Assembly (NCBI RefSeq): GCF_003254745.1
Contig: NZ_QKXH01000005.1
Location: 62,001 to 126,000 of the forward strand
Length of the DNA: 64,000 nucleotides
Reading direction: 5' to 3'
Source: Flavobacterium aquariorum
GTDB taxonomy: Bacteria > Bacteroidota > Bacteroidia > Flavobacteriales > Flavobacteriaceae
The position numbers and the translations under genes are program-made. Below, one piece after another: positions 33,852 to 42,817 of this stretch (positions are counted from its first letter, which is position 1; the number at the start of each line of letters is the position of its first letter). The notes beneath the pieces are model-generated. The model was not told the DNA's origin, did not search any database, and was given only the letters and a program-made list of their open reading frames with translations.

Positions 33852-34572
33852 TTGTTTTTCCAAATCGACGTTCTCTTTTTTGATAACTAATGATAGCCTC
33901 ATGTAAATCTTGTTCTTTAAAATCGGGCCATAATACATCAGTAAAGTACAATTCTGCATAGGCTATTTGCCATAGCAAAAAATTACTTATTCTATGCTCT
34001 CCACTAGTTCTTATTAATAAATCAACATCCGGTAAATTATGCGTGTAAAGATGCTCATTTATAATTGAATCGTCAATACTGTCTATTGAAATTATATTAT
34101 TTTTAACTTTATCGCTTATTATTTTTACAACATTTACTAATTCTTCCCTAGATCCGTAGCTTAAGGCGAGAGTTAATGTCATTTTCGTATTGTCTTTTGT
34201 TTTGTCCAATACATCAAATAACTGCTTTTGTGCGTTCGAGGGTAGTTTTTCTAAATTACCGATAGCATTCATTTTAATGTTGCCTTCTTGCATTGTTTTA
34301 AGTTCTTTCTTTAATGAATTGATTAAAACTCTCATTAAAGTGTCTACTTCAAGCTTAGGCCTGTTCCAGTTTTCTGTTGAAAAAGCATAGAGGGTTAAGT
34401 ATTCTACTCCTAAATCCAAACATTCTTGGATTATTTTTTTTACTGATTTTGAGCCACTCTCATGTCCAAGTGTTCTTAGGAATCCTTTTTGTTTTGCCCA
34501 TCGACCATTCCCGTCCATGATAATGGCCAAGTGTTTGGGAATATTGTCTGTATTTATTTCGTCTTTTAACAT
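33835..34572 (-). CDS. uppS: Undecaprenyl diphosphate synthase (cis-prenyltransferase)
   Basis: A 245-residue enzyme that builds undecaprenyl-PP, the carrier lipid for peptidoglycan and surface glycans. The signature HLAIIMDGNGRWAKQKG has the catalytic Asp20; GHESGSKSVKKI, LTLYAFSTENWNRP and the late DLLIRTSGEHRISNFLLWQIAYAELYF are family motifs. It sits 6 bp after porG and overlaps bamA, an arrangement I recall as conserved in Bacteroidetes. Confidence 0.95.
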   Translation of the reverse strand: MLKDEINTDNIPKHLAIIMDGNGRWAKQKGFLRTLGHESGSKSVKKIIQECLDLGVEYLTLYAFSTENWNRPKLEVDTLMRVLINSLKKELKTMQEGNIKMNAIGNLEKLPSNAQKQLFDVLDKTKDNTKMTLTLALSYGSREELVNVVKIISDKVKNNIISIDSIDDSIINEHLYTHNLPDVDLLIRTSGEHRISNFLLWQIAYAELYFTDVLWPDFKEQDLHEAIISYQKRERRFGKTSEQIK

Positions 34573-34578
34573 CTTATT

Positions 34579-35256
34579 TTAATCTGCGCAGTAACATGGT
34601 TTGTTTCCAAAAGTATACGTTAATGTTGCTCCTGAGAATACATACCAATCATTATTATTTATATTGCCAAATTTAGGTAAACTACTGTTGCTTGGATTGC
34701 TGCCGTCAAGGTTGTCCGTAAAGGTATAGCGAGCTCCAACTTCCAAGCCTAAAACGAAATCCCTTAATAAATTTGTTTTCACACCAAGGGTCATTGGTAT
34801 GGCAATTGTGCTTTTTGTATTGCTTTTATGTGTAACCCCTGAAGTTACATATAAATCATCGTAAAGGAAATAACTTAAGCCAGAATATACATAAGGAGTG
34901 AATTTTGGTTTTTCCTCATGTAAATTGAAGTCAAAAAAATTAAACTCCAATCCAGCTGAAAGCTCTTTTATGTTGTTTACAAAACTATATCCTCTATTAT
35001 TTCTTCCAGATTCTTTTGAATCATGATCGTTTCCTGATATTTGCGACTGTGTATAGGAAAATCTATAGGCATGTCTTGGGCTTTTATTCCATTTGTATAA
35101 AATGCCGAATGCAGGTTCATTGGGAGCAATGTAAGTTGTTGAACCTACATCTCCTATGTAATTACTGCCTCCAAGAAAAACTCCTATTTCATTAATCTGG
35201 GCATGAATAGAAGAAAAGGTAAAAAAGCATAAAAATGAAATGAAAATTTTACTCAT
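34579..35256 (-). CDS. porG: PorG-like outer-membrane protein (DUF6089), type IX secretion
   Basis: A 225-residue barrel with a signal peptide (about 1-19) followed by QINEIGVFLGGSNYIGDVGSTTYIAPNEPAFGILYKWN, the DUF6089 start seen in PorG, the outer-membrane anchor of the periplasmic PorKN rings of the T9SS. It ends in SGATLTYTFGNKPCYCAD. The position immediately before uppS/bamA is what I recall for porG in Flavobacteriia. The symbol is by family and location. Confidence 0.82.
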   Translation of the reverse strand: MSKIFISFLCFFTFSSIHAQINEIGVFLGGSNYIGDVGSTTYIAPNEPAFGILYKWNKSPRHAYRFSYTQSQISGNDHDSKESGRNNRGYSFVNNIKELSAGLEFNFFDFNLHEEKPKFTPYVYSGLSYFLYDDLYVTSGVTHKSNTKSTIAIPMTLGVKTNLLRDFVLGLEVGARYTFTDNLDGSNPSNSSLPKFGNINNNDWYVFSGATLTYTFGNKPCYCAD

Positions 35257-35274
35257 AAATTATAAAATTGCCTG

Positions 35275-35282
35275 CAAATATA
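35275..35282 (-). promoter_or_regulatory. -7 element of the porG-uppS-bamA-ompH operon
   Basis: Minus-strand TATATTTG followed by CA, 18 bp upstream of porG. The 152-bp gap to nadK supports a separate transcript start here. Confidence 0.55.
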
Positions 35283-35408
35283 ATAATTATCAATAGGATT
35301 CAATACGTATCTTAGGAATACTGTCTTTTTTTAGACCAGATCCCTTTTTTTATATACAAAGGATGTAATAGTAACGACAAAAAAGTAATGATTCGTATGA
35401 AGGAACTT

Positions 35409-36293
35409 TTAATTCCTTCTGTCCTCACCCCAAAGTAATTTTGTTCTTAGGGTTTTCAAAAAAGTTTCTCCCGGAATCTCTACCATATTTATTTCGAAGT
35501 TCGTTTTTTTAATGGTTAAAATCGAATCATTTGCGACACTTGTTATTCTGGAATCCAATGACACTAAATATTGTTCTTCTCTGCCGGAGACTTTTAAACG
35601 AATTTCAGTTGCGTCTGGAACCACTAGTGGTCTTGCGTTCAGGTTATGGGGAGCAATTGGTGTAATGACTAAACTTTTTACATCAGGTGTCAAAATAGGA
35701 CCTCCACAACTCAAAGAGTATCCTGTAGTTCCGGTTGGCGTGGCAATAATTAATCCATCTGCCCAATATGAATTTAAAAATTCATCGTTCAAATATGTAT
35801 CTATTGTTATCATCGATGTAGTCTCTTTTCGACTTACCGATATTTCATTCATGGCGAAATTAAGCCCTTCTATTGCTTTGTTTTCTGGAGAACACGTTAG
35901 GCTTAATAAGGTTCGTTTTGAAATTTTATATTTTTTGTCAATGACTAACTGCATGAATGCTGCGATGTTTTCTTTTTGTACCGTTGCCAAAAAACCCAAT
36001 CTTCCAGCGTTTATTCCTAAAATTGGAACTCCTGAATTGCGAACTAGGGTAACTGCTCTTAGAATTGTTCCGTCACCTCCAATACTAATCAACATGTCGT
36101 AACTGGAATCTAATTCATCGTGAGAGGAAAAAGTGTTGTATTCGTTTTCAATGATTTTTTTTTCATACAACATTTTCAAGAAATCGGATTCAATAACCAT
36201 TTCTACATTATTATTGTTGAAAAACACAAAAATGTCTTTTATGATTGGTTCTGTGCTTACTAAATAATATTGGCCGTAAATAGCTACTTTCAT
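35409..36293 (-). CDS. nadK: NAD kinase
   Basis: A 294-residue ATP-NAD kinase. The motif ISIGGDGTILRAV holds Gly72-Gly73-Asp74 for catalysis, with INAGRLGFLATV, FAMNEISVSRK and the Gly-rich TPTGTTGYSLSCGGPILTP in the C-terminal domain. It makes NADP. It is upstream of porG on the same strand, after a CBS-domain gene. The length is usual for the family. Confidence 0.95.
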   Translation of the reverse strand: MKVAIYGQYYLVSTEPIIKDIFVFFNNNNVEMVIESDFLKMLYEKKIIENEYNTFSSHDELDSSYDMLISIGGDGTILRAVTLVRNSGVPILGINAGRLGFLATVQKENIAAFMQLVIDKKYKISKRTLLSLTCSPENKAIEGLNFAMNEISVSRKETTSMITIDTYLNDEFLNSYWADGLIIATPTGTTGYSLSCGGPILTPDVKSLVITPIAPHNLNARPLVVPDATEIRLKVSGREEQYLVSLDSRITSVANDSILTIKKTNFEINMVEIPGETFLKTLRTKLLWGEDRRN

Positions 36294-36344
36294 TTCTTTT
36301 GATTTTTTGTTATTTGGTTTTTTTAAATCGTTTAATCCAAATAA

Positions 36345-37004
36345 TTACATATTCAGATATTTGTCTAAATAATCCGAACGTTCTTTTAAATTTTTGATGT
36401 AATTGTCTTCGTTATGTTCTGAAATGATGTCGTAGTTATATCTTCTAAAAGTTTGAATAATCTCATTCAATGAACCAACACTAATTTTGATAGTGACTTC
36501 AATAGTGTTTAAATCGGAATTTGAAATGAAAAGGCCTAAAAGTTTACCATTGTTGCTCTCTACAATTTGCACAATTTGACTCATCGAATAATCAATAGTG
36601 TTTTTGCTTACAATAATGATAGCTCCCTGTTCTTTTAGGAAAGGAGTTTCATGAAAAAATTTAATGATATCCTCAATTTCATAATACCCAACATACTTAT
36701 TGTTTTCGTCTAAAATGGGAACTAAATTTGTATGATTTTTGGCAAAAACTTCCAAAACGTCTAGCCAAATCATATCGGTTCTGGCAAAAAAATGTTCCAG
36801 TACATATTTATATTCATTGACTTTTTTATCACCGTCAAAAGTTTCAATATCATCAGCGGCAATACTTCCAATAAAAATTCCCTCTTCGATGACAGGAAAA
36901 TGTGAAAAGGTTAAGTCTCCAAAAAAATCTTGGACTGTCCCAATAGTTTCTTGAGCATCAATTGCTTTGTAGTCGTTTGTAATATAGTCTTTTAAATCTG
37001 CCAT
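36345..37004 (-). CDS. CBS domain protein
   Basis: A 219-residue protein from the ATG at 37004 (MADLKDYITNDYKAIDAQETIGTV). Two CBS motifs (about 1-125) are followed by an ACT-like region: TIDYSMSQIVQIVESNNGKLLGLFISNS and TIEVTIKISVGSLNEIIQTFRRYNYDI. It probably senses adenine nucleotides, but the target is unknown. The frame continues upstream to 37049, but a -7 element at 37044-37037 lies inside that stretch, so the ATG at 37004 is preferred. It is just upstream of nadK. Confidence 0.85.
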   Translation of the reverse strand: MADLKDYITNDYKAIDAQETIGTVQDFFGDLTFSHFPVIEEGIFIGSIAADDIETFDGDKKVNEYKYVLEHFFARTDMIWLDVLEVFAKNHTNLVPILDENNKYVGYYEIEDIIKFFHETPFLKEQGAIIIVSKNTIDYSMSQIVQIVESNNGKLLGLFISNSDLNTIEVTIKISVGSLNEIIQTFRRYNYDIISEHNEDNYIKNLKERSDYLDKYLNM

Positions 37005-37036
37005 AAATCTATCCTCAATAATCGATGCAAAATAAT

Positions 37037-37044
37037 CAAAAATA
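37037..37044 (-). promoter_or_regulatory. -7 element of the CBS gene
   Basis: TATTTTTG on the minus strand, 33 bp before the ATG at 37004; divergent from the pdxJ promoter. Confidence 0.55.
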
Positions 37045-37070
37045 TACAAAATCTGCTAGGTTTTACTTTG

Positions 37071-37078
37071 TATTTTTG
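37071..37078 (+). promoter_or_regulatory. -7 element of pdxJ
   Basis: TATTTTTG on the plus strand, 41 bp before the pdxJ ATG and only 26 bp from the opposing CBS -7 element. Confidence 0.5.
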
Positions 37079-37119
37079 TCTTACCAAATATAATTACATA
37101 TCTATTAATACCTGTTTCT

Positions 37120-37833
37120 ATGACAAAACTTAGCGTTAATATAAATAAAATTGCCACTTTACGCAATGCTCGTGGAGGAAATGTGCCTGATTTGTTAAAA
37201 GTAGCCACTGATATTCAGAAGTTTGGAGGTCAAGGAATCACGATTCACCCGCGGCCGGATGAGCGTCACATTCGTTATCAAGACGCCCGGGATTTAAAAT
37301 CCATTGTATATACAGAATATAATATTGAAGGAAATCCTCAGCATAATTTTATCGATTTGGTTTTGGAATGCAAACCAGATCAAGTTACCTTGGTACCTGA
37401 TGCCGTTGGTGCAATTACTTCTTCTGCGGGTTGGGATACTATAAAAAACCAATCGTATTTATCGGAAGTTATTCAGGAATTTCAACGAAACGGAATCAGG
37501 ACTTCGATTTTTGTTGATCCAATTTCTGAGATGATTGAAGGTGCCAAAAAAACGGGTACCGATAGAATTGAATTATATACCGAGGCTTTTGCGCATCAAT
37601 ATAGTTTAGGAAATAAAAAAGGGATTGATCCATATGTAGCTTCGGCAGTTTTGGCCAATGAACTAGGATTGGGAATCAATGCAGGGCACGATTTAAGTTT
37701 GGATAATATTGAGTTCTTTAAACAAAATATTCCAGGATTATTGGAGGTGTCAATTGGACACGCCCTTATTTCTGAAGCAATTTATCTTGGTTTGGATAAT
37801 GTGATAAATATGTATTTGCGAAAATTAAAATAG
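37120..37833 (+). CDS. pdxJ: Pyridoxine 5'-phosphate synthase
   Basis: A 237-residue TIM-barrel enzyme condensing 1-deoxyxylulose 5-phosphate with 3-amino-2-oxopropyl phosphate to pyridoxine 5'-phosphate. Family motifs are present: TKLSVNINKIATLRNARGGNVPD at the start, GITIHPRPDERHI at about 40-52, catalytic Glu in DLVLECKPDQVTLVPD, RIELYTEAFA, NAGHDLSLDN and VSIGHALISEAIYLGL. It is divergent from the CBS/nadK side. Confidence 0.95.
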   Translation: MTKLSVNINKIATLRNARGGNVPDLLKVATDIQKFGGQGITIHPRPDERHIRYQDARDLKSIVYTEYNIEGNPQHNFIDLVLECKPDQVTLVPDAVGAITSSAGWDTIKNQSYLSEVIQEFQRNGIRTSIFVDPISEMIEGAKKTGTDRIELYTEAFAHQYSLGNKKGIDPYVASAVLANELGLGINAGHDLSLDNIEFFKQNIPGLLEVSIGHALISEAIYLGLDNVINMYLRKLK

Positions 37834-37923
37834 TTTTAAATTGATTTTTTTAGAGGATTGAAGAGTCAATAGTTAATAGGATTGGTTTTGAGTTGTTCCT
37901 TTTTTATCTTAAAGTGTTGTATT

Positions 37924-40206
37924 TTGAAACCAGTTCTTTTTATTTTTTTATTTTGTTTTTCGAATTTAATAGCACAGTCAAAAGTCACAATTAACGGTTT
38001 TGTGAAGGATAATTATGGAAAAAATATAGTTGGTGCTGATGTTTCTTTATTCACAACTGATGATTTGAAACTTCACGTTACTACTAATACAGTGGGGAAG
38101 TTCTCCATCGTGATTCTTTGCGGAGCCATAAATATTGAGGTTCAACATATCGGTTATAAAAATAGGTCCTTGCAGGTTGAAATAAAAAAGGATACGTCAC
38201 TTTTCTTTACTTTGGATAAAAGTGAGTTTGAATTAAAAGAAGTGGTCGTCAAGAATAATATAAAGAGACCCATTACTATTGGGATTGGTGGGAAACTCTC
38301 GTTTAGTCCTCAAAAAATGGGTAATATTCCATCACTTACAGGAACTCCAGATATTATAAAATTGCTGCAATTAACTCCAGGAGTTCAGAATTCTGGGGAT
38401 GGAAATAGTTATATCTATGTGCGAGGTGGAGATCCCGGGCATAATTTAATGCTTTATTCAGATGTAACCGTTTATGGAATGGCACACCTATTAGGAGTTT
38501 TTCCTTTTTATAATGCTGATCATATTACCGAAGTACAATTTGATAGAAATAATTCGAATTCAAAATTTGGAGGTCGTTTGAGTTCTACTGTTTCTGTATT
38601 GCCTTATCAAATAGCTCCTAAAGATTTTTCGGTGCAAGGAAATTTGGGCCTGTTGTCTTCTCAAGTAACTTTATCTGTTCCCATAACTGGTAAAACTGGT
38701 TTTTATATTTCTGGAAGAAAAACCTATATTGACGAAATAGTTGGGCCTCTTTTGAAATCCTCCGAGGATAATGCTAATAAAGAATCTGAGGATTATAGGT
38801 ATGGATTTTATGACAGTAATTTTACTTTTATTACTGAGATTAATAAAAGGAATAGTTTAACTTTAGATTCATTTTTGAGTGGAGATAAGTTTACTATAGA
38901 TGATCCAAAAACTTCCTTGAACGCAGATTTAAAATGGAGTAATGTGGTGATTTCTCCAACTTGGAAGTATTCGTTGTCGGATGCTGTAATAATGAAAAAT
39001 TCTTTTTTTTATACTCGTTATGAAAATGATTTGCAAATGAAACAGACCGATATTAATATTGGCTTCTCTTCCTATATACAAGATCTTGGTTTTTCAAATG
39101 TTTTTCAATATCATATAAAAAATGTTTCTCTTGAGTCTGGATTTCAATATACATTGCACAATTTATTGCCTCAGAGATTTGAAGTTGCTAATTTAGAGAC
39201 TATTACATCCGGAAAACAAGCTGAGATAATCCGTGCGAATAATACTGCTGTTTTTGCAAATGCAAAACCAAAGTTTTCTGATAAATTTAGCGCTGATTTA
39301 GGTTTGAGGCTAAACTATTATACTTCAGATTCGAATACCACTTCGTATTTGCATTTTGAACCTCGAGTCATGTTTTATTATTTTCCTAAAAAGGATCTGT
39401 CTTTTTATGCCGCATACACAAGACAAAACCAATACATTAATTTAATTACTGCCTCGAGTGTTGGTATTCCAACAGATTTTTGGGTGGCAGCTTCAGAAGG
39501 AATTCCTTCGCAATCTTCGAATAATTTTTCGATAGGCAGTAATAAAGTGTTTTCAAAAGAAATTAGCACTTCTTTAAATGGCTACTATCGTTCTATGAAA
39601 AATTTAATCGAATATCCTTATGGGCTTACTCAGTTTAATGAAACCACTTCCTTAAAAAATGATATATTAATTGGTGATGGAGAGGCATATGGATTGGAGT
39701 GGATGTTAAAAAAAGATAATGGGAAGTTTAATGGGTGGATAAGTTATACGTTAAGTTGGTCTACACGTCAATTTGATGGACTGAATAATGGTAAGCCGTT
39801 TTATTCGAAATATGATAGGCGGCATAATCTTGCTTTAGTTGGGACTTACGATTTTAACAGAAAATGGAATGTTGGTTTGACCCAGCTTTTTAGTTCTGGT
39901 AATCGGTTTACAATGCCAACTTCTTGGTATTTCATTAATAATACTCCTGTGAGGGAATTTGATAGTTATAATAATGCACAAATGCCTAATTATATAAGGA
40001 CAGATGTTTCGGTTAATTATTCTTTTTTTAAAACACTCAAAAAGGAAAGTATTTTAAATTTTTCTGTTTTTAATACATTTAATATATCTAATCCAATTTA
40101 TGTTGTGCTGCGAGTAACGGTCAATGGGAAAAAAATAGCTGTTGATACTGATGAGAAACATTTATATTCAATCCTGCCTTCAATTAGTTGGAGATTTAAA
40201 TTTTAA
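37924..40206 (+). CDS. TonB-dependent outer-membrane receptor with N-terminal carboxypeptidase-like domain
   Basis: About 760 residues from the TTG at 37924, which yields a good signal peptide (KPVLFIFLFCFSNLIAQ); the frame is open to 37882. After the signal comes a CarboxypepD_reg-like domain (about 22-105), then the plug (TGTPDIIKLLQLTPGVQNSGDGNSYIYVRGGDPGHN) and a 22-strand barrel ending in ILPSISWRFKF. The DUF4249 lipoprotein gene starts 3 bp later, a standard receptor/lipoprotein pair of Bacteroidetes. The ligand is unknown; no TonB box was assigned. Confidence 0.88.
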   Translation: MKPVLFIFLFCFSNLIAQSKVTINGFVKDNYGKNIVGADVSLFTTDDLKLHVTTNTVGKFSIVILCGAINIEVQHIGYKNRSLQVEIKKDTSLFFTLDKSEFELKEVVVKNNIKRPITIGIGGKLSFSPQKMGNIPSLTGTPDIIKLLQLTPGVQNSGDGNSYIYVRGGDPGHNLMLYSDVTVYGMAHLLGVFPFYNADHITEVQFDRNNSNSKFGGRLSSTVSVLPYQIAPKDFSVQGNLGLLSSQVTLSVPITGKTGFYISGRKTYIDEIVGPLLKSSEDNANKESEDYRYGFYDSNFTFITEINKRNSLTLDSFLSGDKFTIDDPKTSLNADLKWSNVVISPTWKYSLSDAVIMKNSFFYTRYENDLQMKQTDINIGFSSYIQDLGFSNVFQYHIKNVSLESGFQYTLHNLLPQRFEVANLETITSGKQAEIIRANNTAVFANAKPKFSDKFSADLGLRLNYYTSDSNTTSYLHFEPRVMFYYFPKKDLSFYAAYTRQNQYINLITASSVGIPTDFWVAASEGIPSQSSNNFSIGSNKVFSKEISTSLNGYYRSMKNLIEYPYGLTQFNETTSLKNDILIGDGEAYGLEWMLKKDNGKFNGWISYTLSWSTRQFDGLNNGKPFYSKYDRRHNLALVGTYDFNRKWNVGLTQLFSSGNRFTMPTSWYFINNTPVREFDSYNNAQMPNYIRTDVSVNYSFFKTLKKESILNFSVFNTFNISNPIYVVLRVTVNGKKIAVDTDEKHLYSILPSISWRFKF

Positions 40207-40209
40207 ATT

Positions 40210-41070
40210 ATGAAGTTTTTATATTTTTTATCTGTTATTCTATTTGTTGTTTTTGCTGCTTCGTGCAGTAGGGAGGACTATGTAAAAAACGTTGAGGGGG
40301 ATTCAAAAATTGTTGTAGAAGGATGGATAGAGCAAGGAGATGTTCCTCAAGTGATTTTATCGAGAAGTATCCCGATTAATGCTGTTATTGATTCCACAAC
40401 CATTCTTGATTATTTCATTCGTTCGGCAAAAGTAACTGTAACCGATGGTGTAAATGAAGAAGTTTTAAGTTTGAGGAGCGATAATGACAGAGTACCACCT
40501 TACGTTTACTATGGATCTAAAATAATTGGAGAAGTAGGTAAAACATATAGTTTGAAAATTGAATATTTAGATCAAGTTATCGAGGCCAAAACAAGTATTC
40601 CTAATGTTATAAATATACAGTCTGCGGAGTACAGAAAGAATTCTTCAACTGATACTACTGGATTTCTTTATTTGAATTTTAATGACCCAGCTCTAGATAA
40701 AAATTATTATCAAATAGAGACAAGAGTGGATAAAACAGAACCTATTTTTGTGCCAGCACTGTATGGGAATCTGAATGATGATAATTTTACTTCATCATCT
40801 GTTTCCTTACAAGTAACTCGTGGTATTTATGTTTTATCTAAAGAAAAATATAAGCCATATTTCGCAGATGGTGACTTGATTTATGTTAAGTTAAGAACGA
40901 TGAGTAAATCTGGTTTTGAGTTTTGGAATAGCTGGCAAAATGAAATTATTAATGGCAGAAGCCCTATATTTCCAGCAAATACAAGCTTGAAGTCCAATAT
41001 AAAAGGAGGACTTGGTATTTGGGAAGGTTATGGACAAAGCACAGTTTTAATACAAGCAATAAAAAAATGA
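40210..41070 (+). CDS. DUF4249 family lipoprotein, partner of the TonB receptor
   Basis: A 286-residue lipoprotein (Cys at about residue 20 in FAASCSREDYVK). DUF4249 hallmarks are visible: KIVVEGWIEQGDVPQVILSRS, SAKVTVTDGVNEEVL, and GKTYSLKIEYLDQVIEAKTSIP, predicted immunoglobulin-like beta sandwiches. Placed 3 bp after the TonB receptor, it is likely its surface-exposed cap or ligand-binding partner. Its stop codon is part of the terminator stem. Confidence 0.85.
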   Translation: MKFLYFLSVILFVVFAASCSREDYVKNVEGDSKIVVEGWIEQGDVPQVILSRSIPINAVIDSTTILDYFIRSAKVTVTDGVNEEVLSLRSDNDRVPPYVYYGSKIIGEVGKTYSLKIEYLDQVIEAKTSIPNVINIQSAEYRKNSSTDTTGFLYLNFNDPALDKNYYQIETRVDKTEPIFVPALYGNLNDDNFTSSSVSLQVTRGIYVLSKEKYKPYFADGDLIYVKLRTMSKSGFEFWNSWQNEIINGRSPIFPANTSLKSNIKGGLGIWEGYGQSTVLIQAIKK

Positions 41071-41098
41071 GGCTACCTTTTTGGGTAGCCTCATTTTT
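41063..41098. terminator. Bidirectional terminator between DUF4249 and the convergent lipoprotein gene
   Basis: A 15-bp perfect stem (AAAAATGAGGCTACC with its complement) and 6-nt loop, with T-runs on both strands; it includes the DUF4249 stop codon. Confidence 0.9.
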
Positions 41099-41116
41099 AT
41101 GAAAATTTAAAATAGA

Positions 41117-42472
41117 TTAGTTTCCAAATGCTTTTAAGAAATCTTCAAATTTTGTATTTAAAGCATCAAATCCAGTTGAAAAGTATGTACTCATTTCAAC
41201 TTCTGTACTGTCATTAAATTTCAAGTATAACACTTCATCATATTCTTGTACTAAAGTTTCAGGATTGTTGCTCCAATCCCAGTATCCACCGTAAACTGCT
41301 ACTGTTTGGTCGGTCACCCACAACCTGTTGGAATCATAACTATATCCTTTTACAGATTTTTGGATTACATCTGCAATTTTTGTTCCGTCCTTTTTAGAAA
41401 CAAGGATCATCTTAACATTGTTGTTGTTAGCAAGAATACTTCCTTCTGAGAATTTTTTGTTATAAATGTTTAAATCAGTATAGTACGTTTTAGAATTGTA
41501 ATCTGGATATATTAATGATTTTTCTAATGCTGCTTCATCATTTGTAAGACCTTCGTTATTTGTATTGACAACAATAACAAAGTTATCCATTAATTTAATT
41601 AAACCGTTTGCTGAGCCTAAATATTTATTTAGATAATTATCTTTAAGAAGCTCGTCAATATTAGCTGTACTTCCAGAATTAAATTCAATTATATTTTTTC
41701 CCTCAAAAGTAAATGATGATTTAGCTTCAATAGGAAGTTTTTTGCCACTCATTTCGAATGTGTATCCGTCATTCAAAACCATTTTGTAGCTTGATTCGTC
41801 AGGAGTTTCTTTTCCATTTGAATATTTAGAATTTACTACGAATGTGGCTGCTGGAGCATTATTAATAGTTAAAGTTGCATCTACTGAAGTTGGTAAGAAA
41901 AACTCGTCTTCAACAGAAGGCGCCTGTGTGTAATTGCCTGTTGCGTTATCGTAAGTCCAAGCTCCTTCGGTGTCTGTTAGTTTTACTTTTATGTCAGAAG
42001 AAGTGCTTTTTAATGATAAAATAGCATTGTTTGTTGTTGAGTTTTCCTTTGCAGGGAAGATGAATTTCAACTCAGTTGCAGAATCAGTTTTTACCCAAAT
42101 TTGGTTTGAACTGTTCCAAGTGTAAATACCGTAAACTCCCGAAACATTAAGAACGTCTGCAATTTGGTTTTCGTTTTTACCATTTAGAATGTCAACAGTG
42201 TTTATACCTAACAAGTTTCCTAAGTTTTCAATGGCTTCAATTGCCCCAGATGTTTTTGATTTATCCAACTGAACTAACATATCATTCGCATCGGCTTCAA
42301 GCTTTACTTTTTGTTGCTCTGGTTTTAACGACGAATAAGGCAGTTTTGAAATTTCTGAAATTTGTGTTTCTAAATTTTGATCGCTAGAAGAATCGGTCGG
42401 GCTGTCATCTTTGCTGCATGAAATTGTAAGTTGAGAAATAACAACTGAAAGTAAAAGGAATTTTTTAATCAT
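41117..42472 (-). CDS. Lipoprotein of unknown function
   Basis: A 451-residue lipoprotein: MIKKFLLLSVVISQLTISCSKD gives a lipidated Cys at about residue 19, followed by a Ser/Asp-rich linker (to about 35). A helical segment with LPYSSLKPEQQKVKLEADANDML precedes a beta-rich body (about 110-450) with repeated W/Y-G motifs. I do not recognise a named family. It is alone between a bidirectional terminator and a 345-bp gap, so it appears to be a single-gene unit. A surface location is likely from the charged residues after the Cys. Confidence 0.6.
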   Translation of the reverse strand: MIKKFLLLSVVISQLTISCSKDDSPTDSSSDQNLETQISEISKLPYSSLKPEQQKVKLEADANDMLVQLDKSKTSGAIEAIENLGNLLGINTVDILNGKNENQIADVLNVSGVYGIYTWNSSNQIWVKTDSATELKFIFPAKENSTTNNAILSLKSTSSDIKVKLTDTEGAWTYDNATGNYTQAPSVEDEFFLPTSVDATLTINNAPAATFVVNSKYSNGKETPDESSYKMVLNDGYTFEMSGKKLPIEAKSSFTFEGKNIIEFNSGSTANIDELLKDNYLNKYLGSANGLIKLMDNFVIVVNTNNEGLTNDEAALEKSLIYPDYNSKTYYTDLNIYNKKFSEGSILANNNNVKMILVSKKDGTKIADVIQKSVKGYSYDSNRLWVTDQTVAVYGGYWDWSNNPETLVQEYDEVLYLKFNDSTEVEMSTYFSTGFDALNTKFEDFLKAFGN

Positions 42473-42682
42473 TTTTTTTTAAATTTAATATTAGTAAAGT
42501 AAAGTTTTTTGAATATTTATTTTTGGTATATATCTGTTTAAGAATCCATTGTGTTTAAAAGTATTTTTTTGTTATTTTTAATTCAAAAAATAATTATTGT
42601 CGGCTAAAATAGGTTGTTCAAATTGGTTATGCAATACCCACTTTTGGTGATATTTTTGTTTAAAATGCATTAAAATTCCTAG

Positions 42683-42712
42683 TTGATTGAAATTTCATTT
42701 TTTATATCTTTG
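42683..42712 (+). promoter_or_regulatory. Full Bacteroidetes promoter of the alpha/beta hydrolase gene
   Basis: TTG and TATCTTTG separated by 19 bp agree with the TTG/TAnnTTTG consensus and its usual spacing. The predicted leader is about 100 nt and includes the heptad repeats. Confidence 0.7.
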
Positions 42713-42752
42713 CTTAGTTTTTTAACTAATAAAGTAGTCTCTAATAGATTAA

Positions 42753-42817
42753 TGATTATGAGATGTAGAATTTAAAATCTGCAATCTAAAATCTGCAATC
42801 TGCAATCTAAAATTATA
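42753..42817 (+). repeat. Heptad repeats before the alpha/beta hydrolase start
   Basis: Units TGCAATC (three times), TAAAATC (twice), TAGAATT and TAAAATT occur in strict 7-bp register, with 3 bp between the last unit and the ATG. Confidence 0.75.

Larger units (their letters stand above)
42473..42817. other. Intergenic region between divergent lipoprotein and alpha/beta hydrolase genes
   Basis: The 345-bp gap is AT-rich and holds no supportable ORF. It contains the hydrolase promoter (TTG at 42683-42685, 19-bp spacer, TATCTTTG at 42705-42712) and, from about 42753 to the ATG at 42818, the heptad repeat tract. Confidence 0.7.

Noticed and set aside
35512..36102. 196-residue plus-strand ORF
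   Set aside because: It lies wholly antisense to nadK, which has all its motifs; no independent start context or domain.
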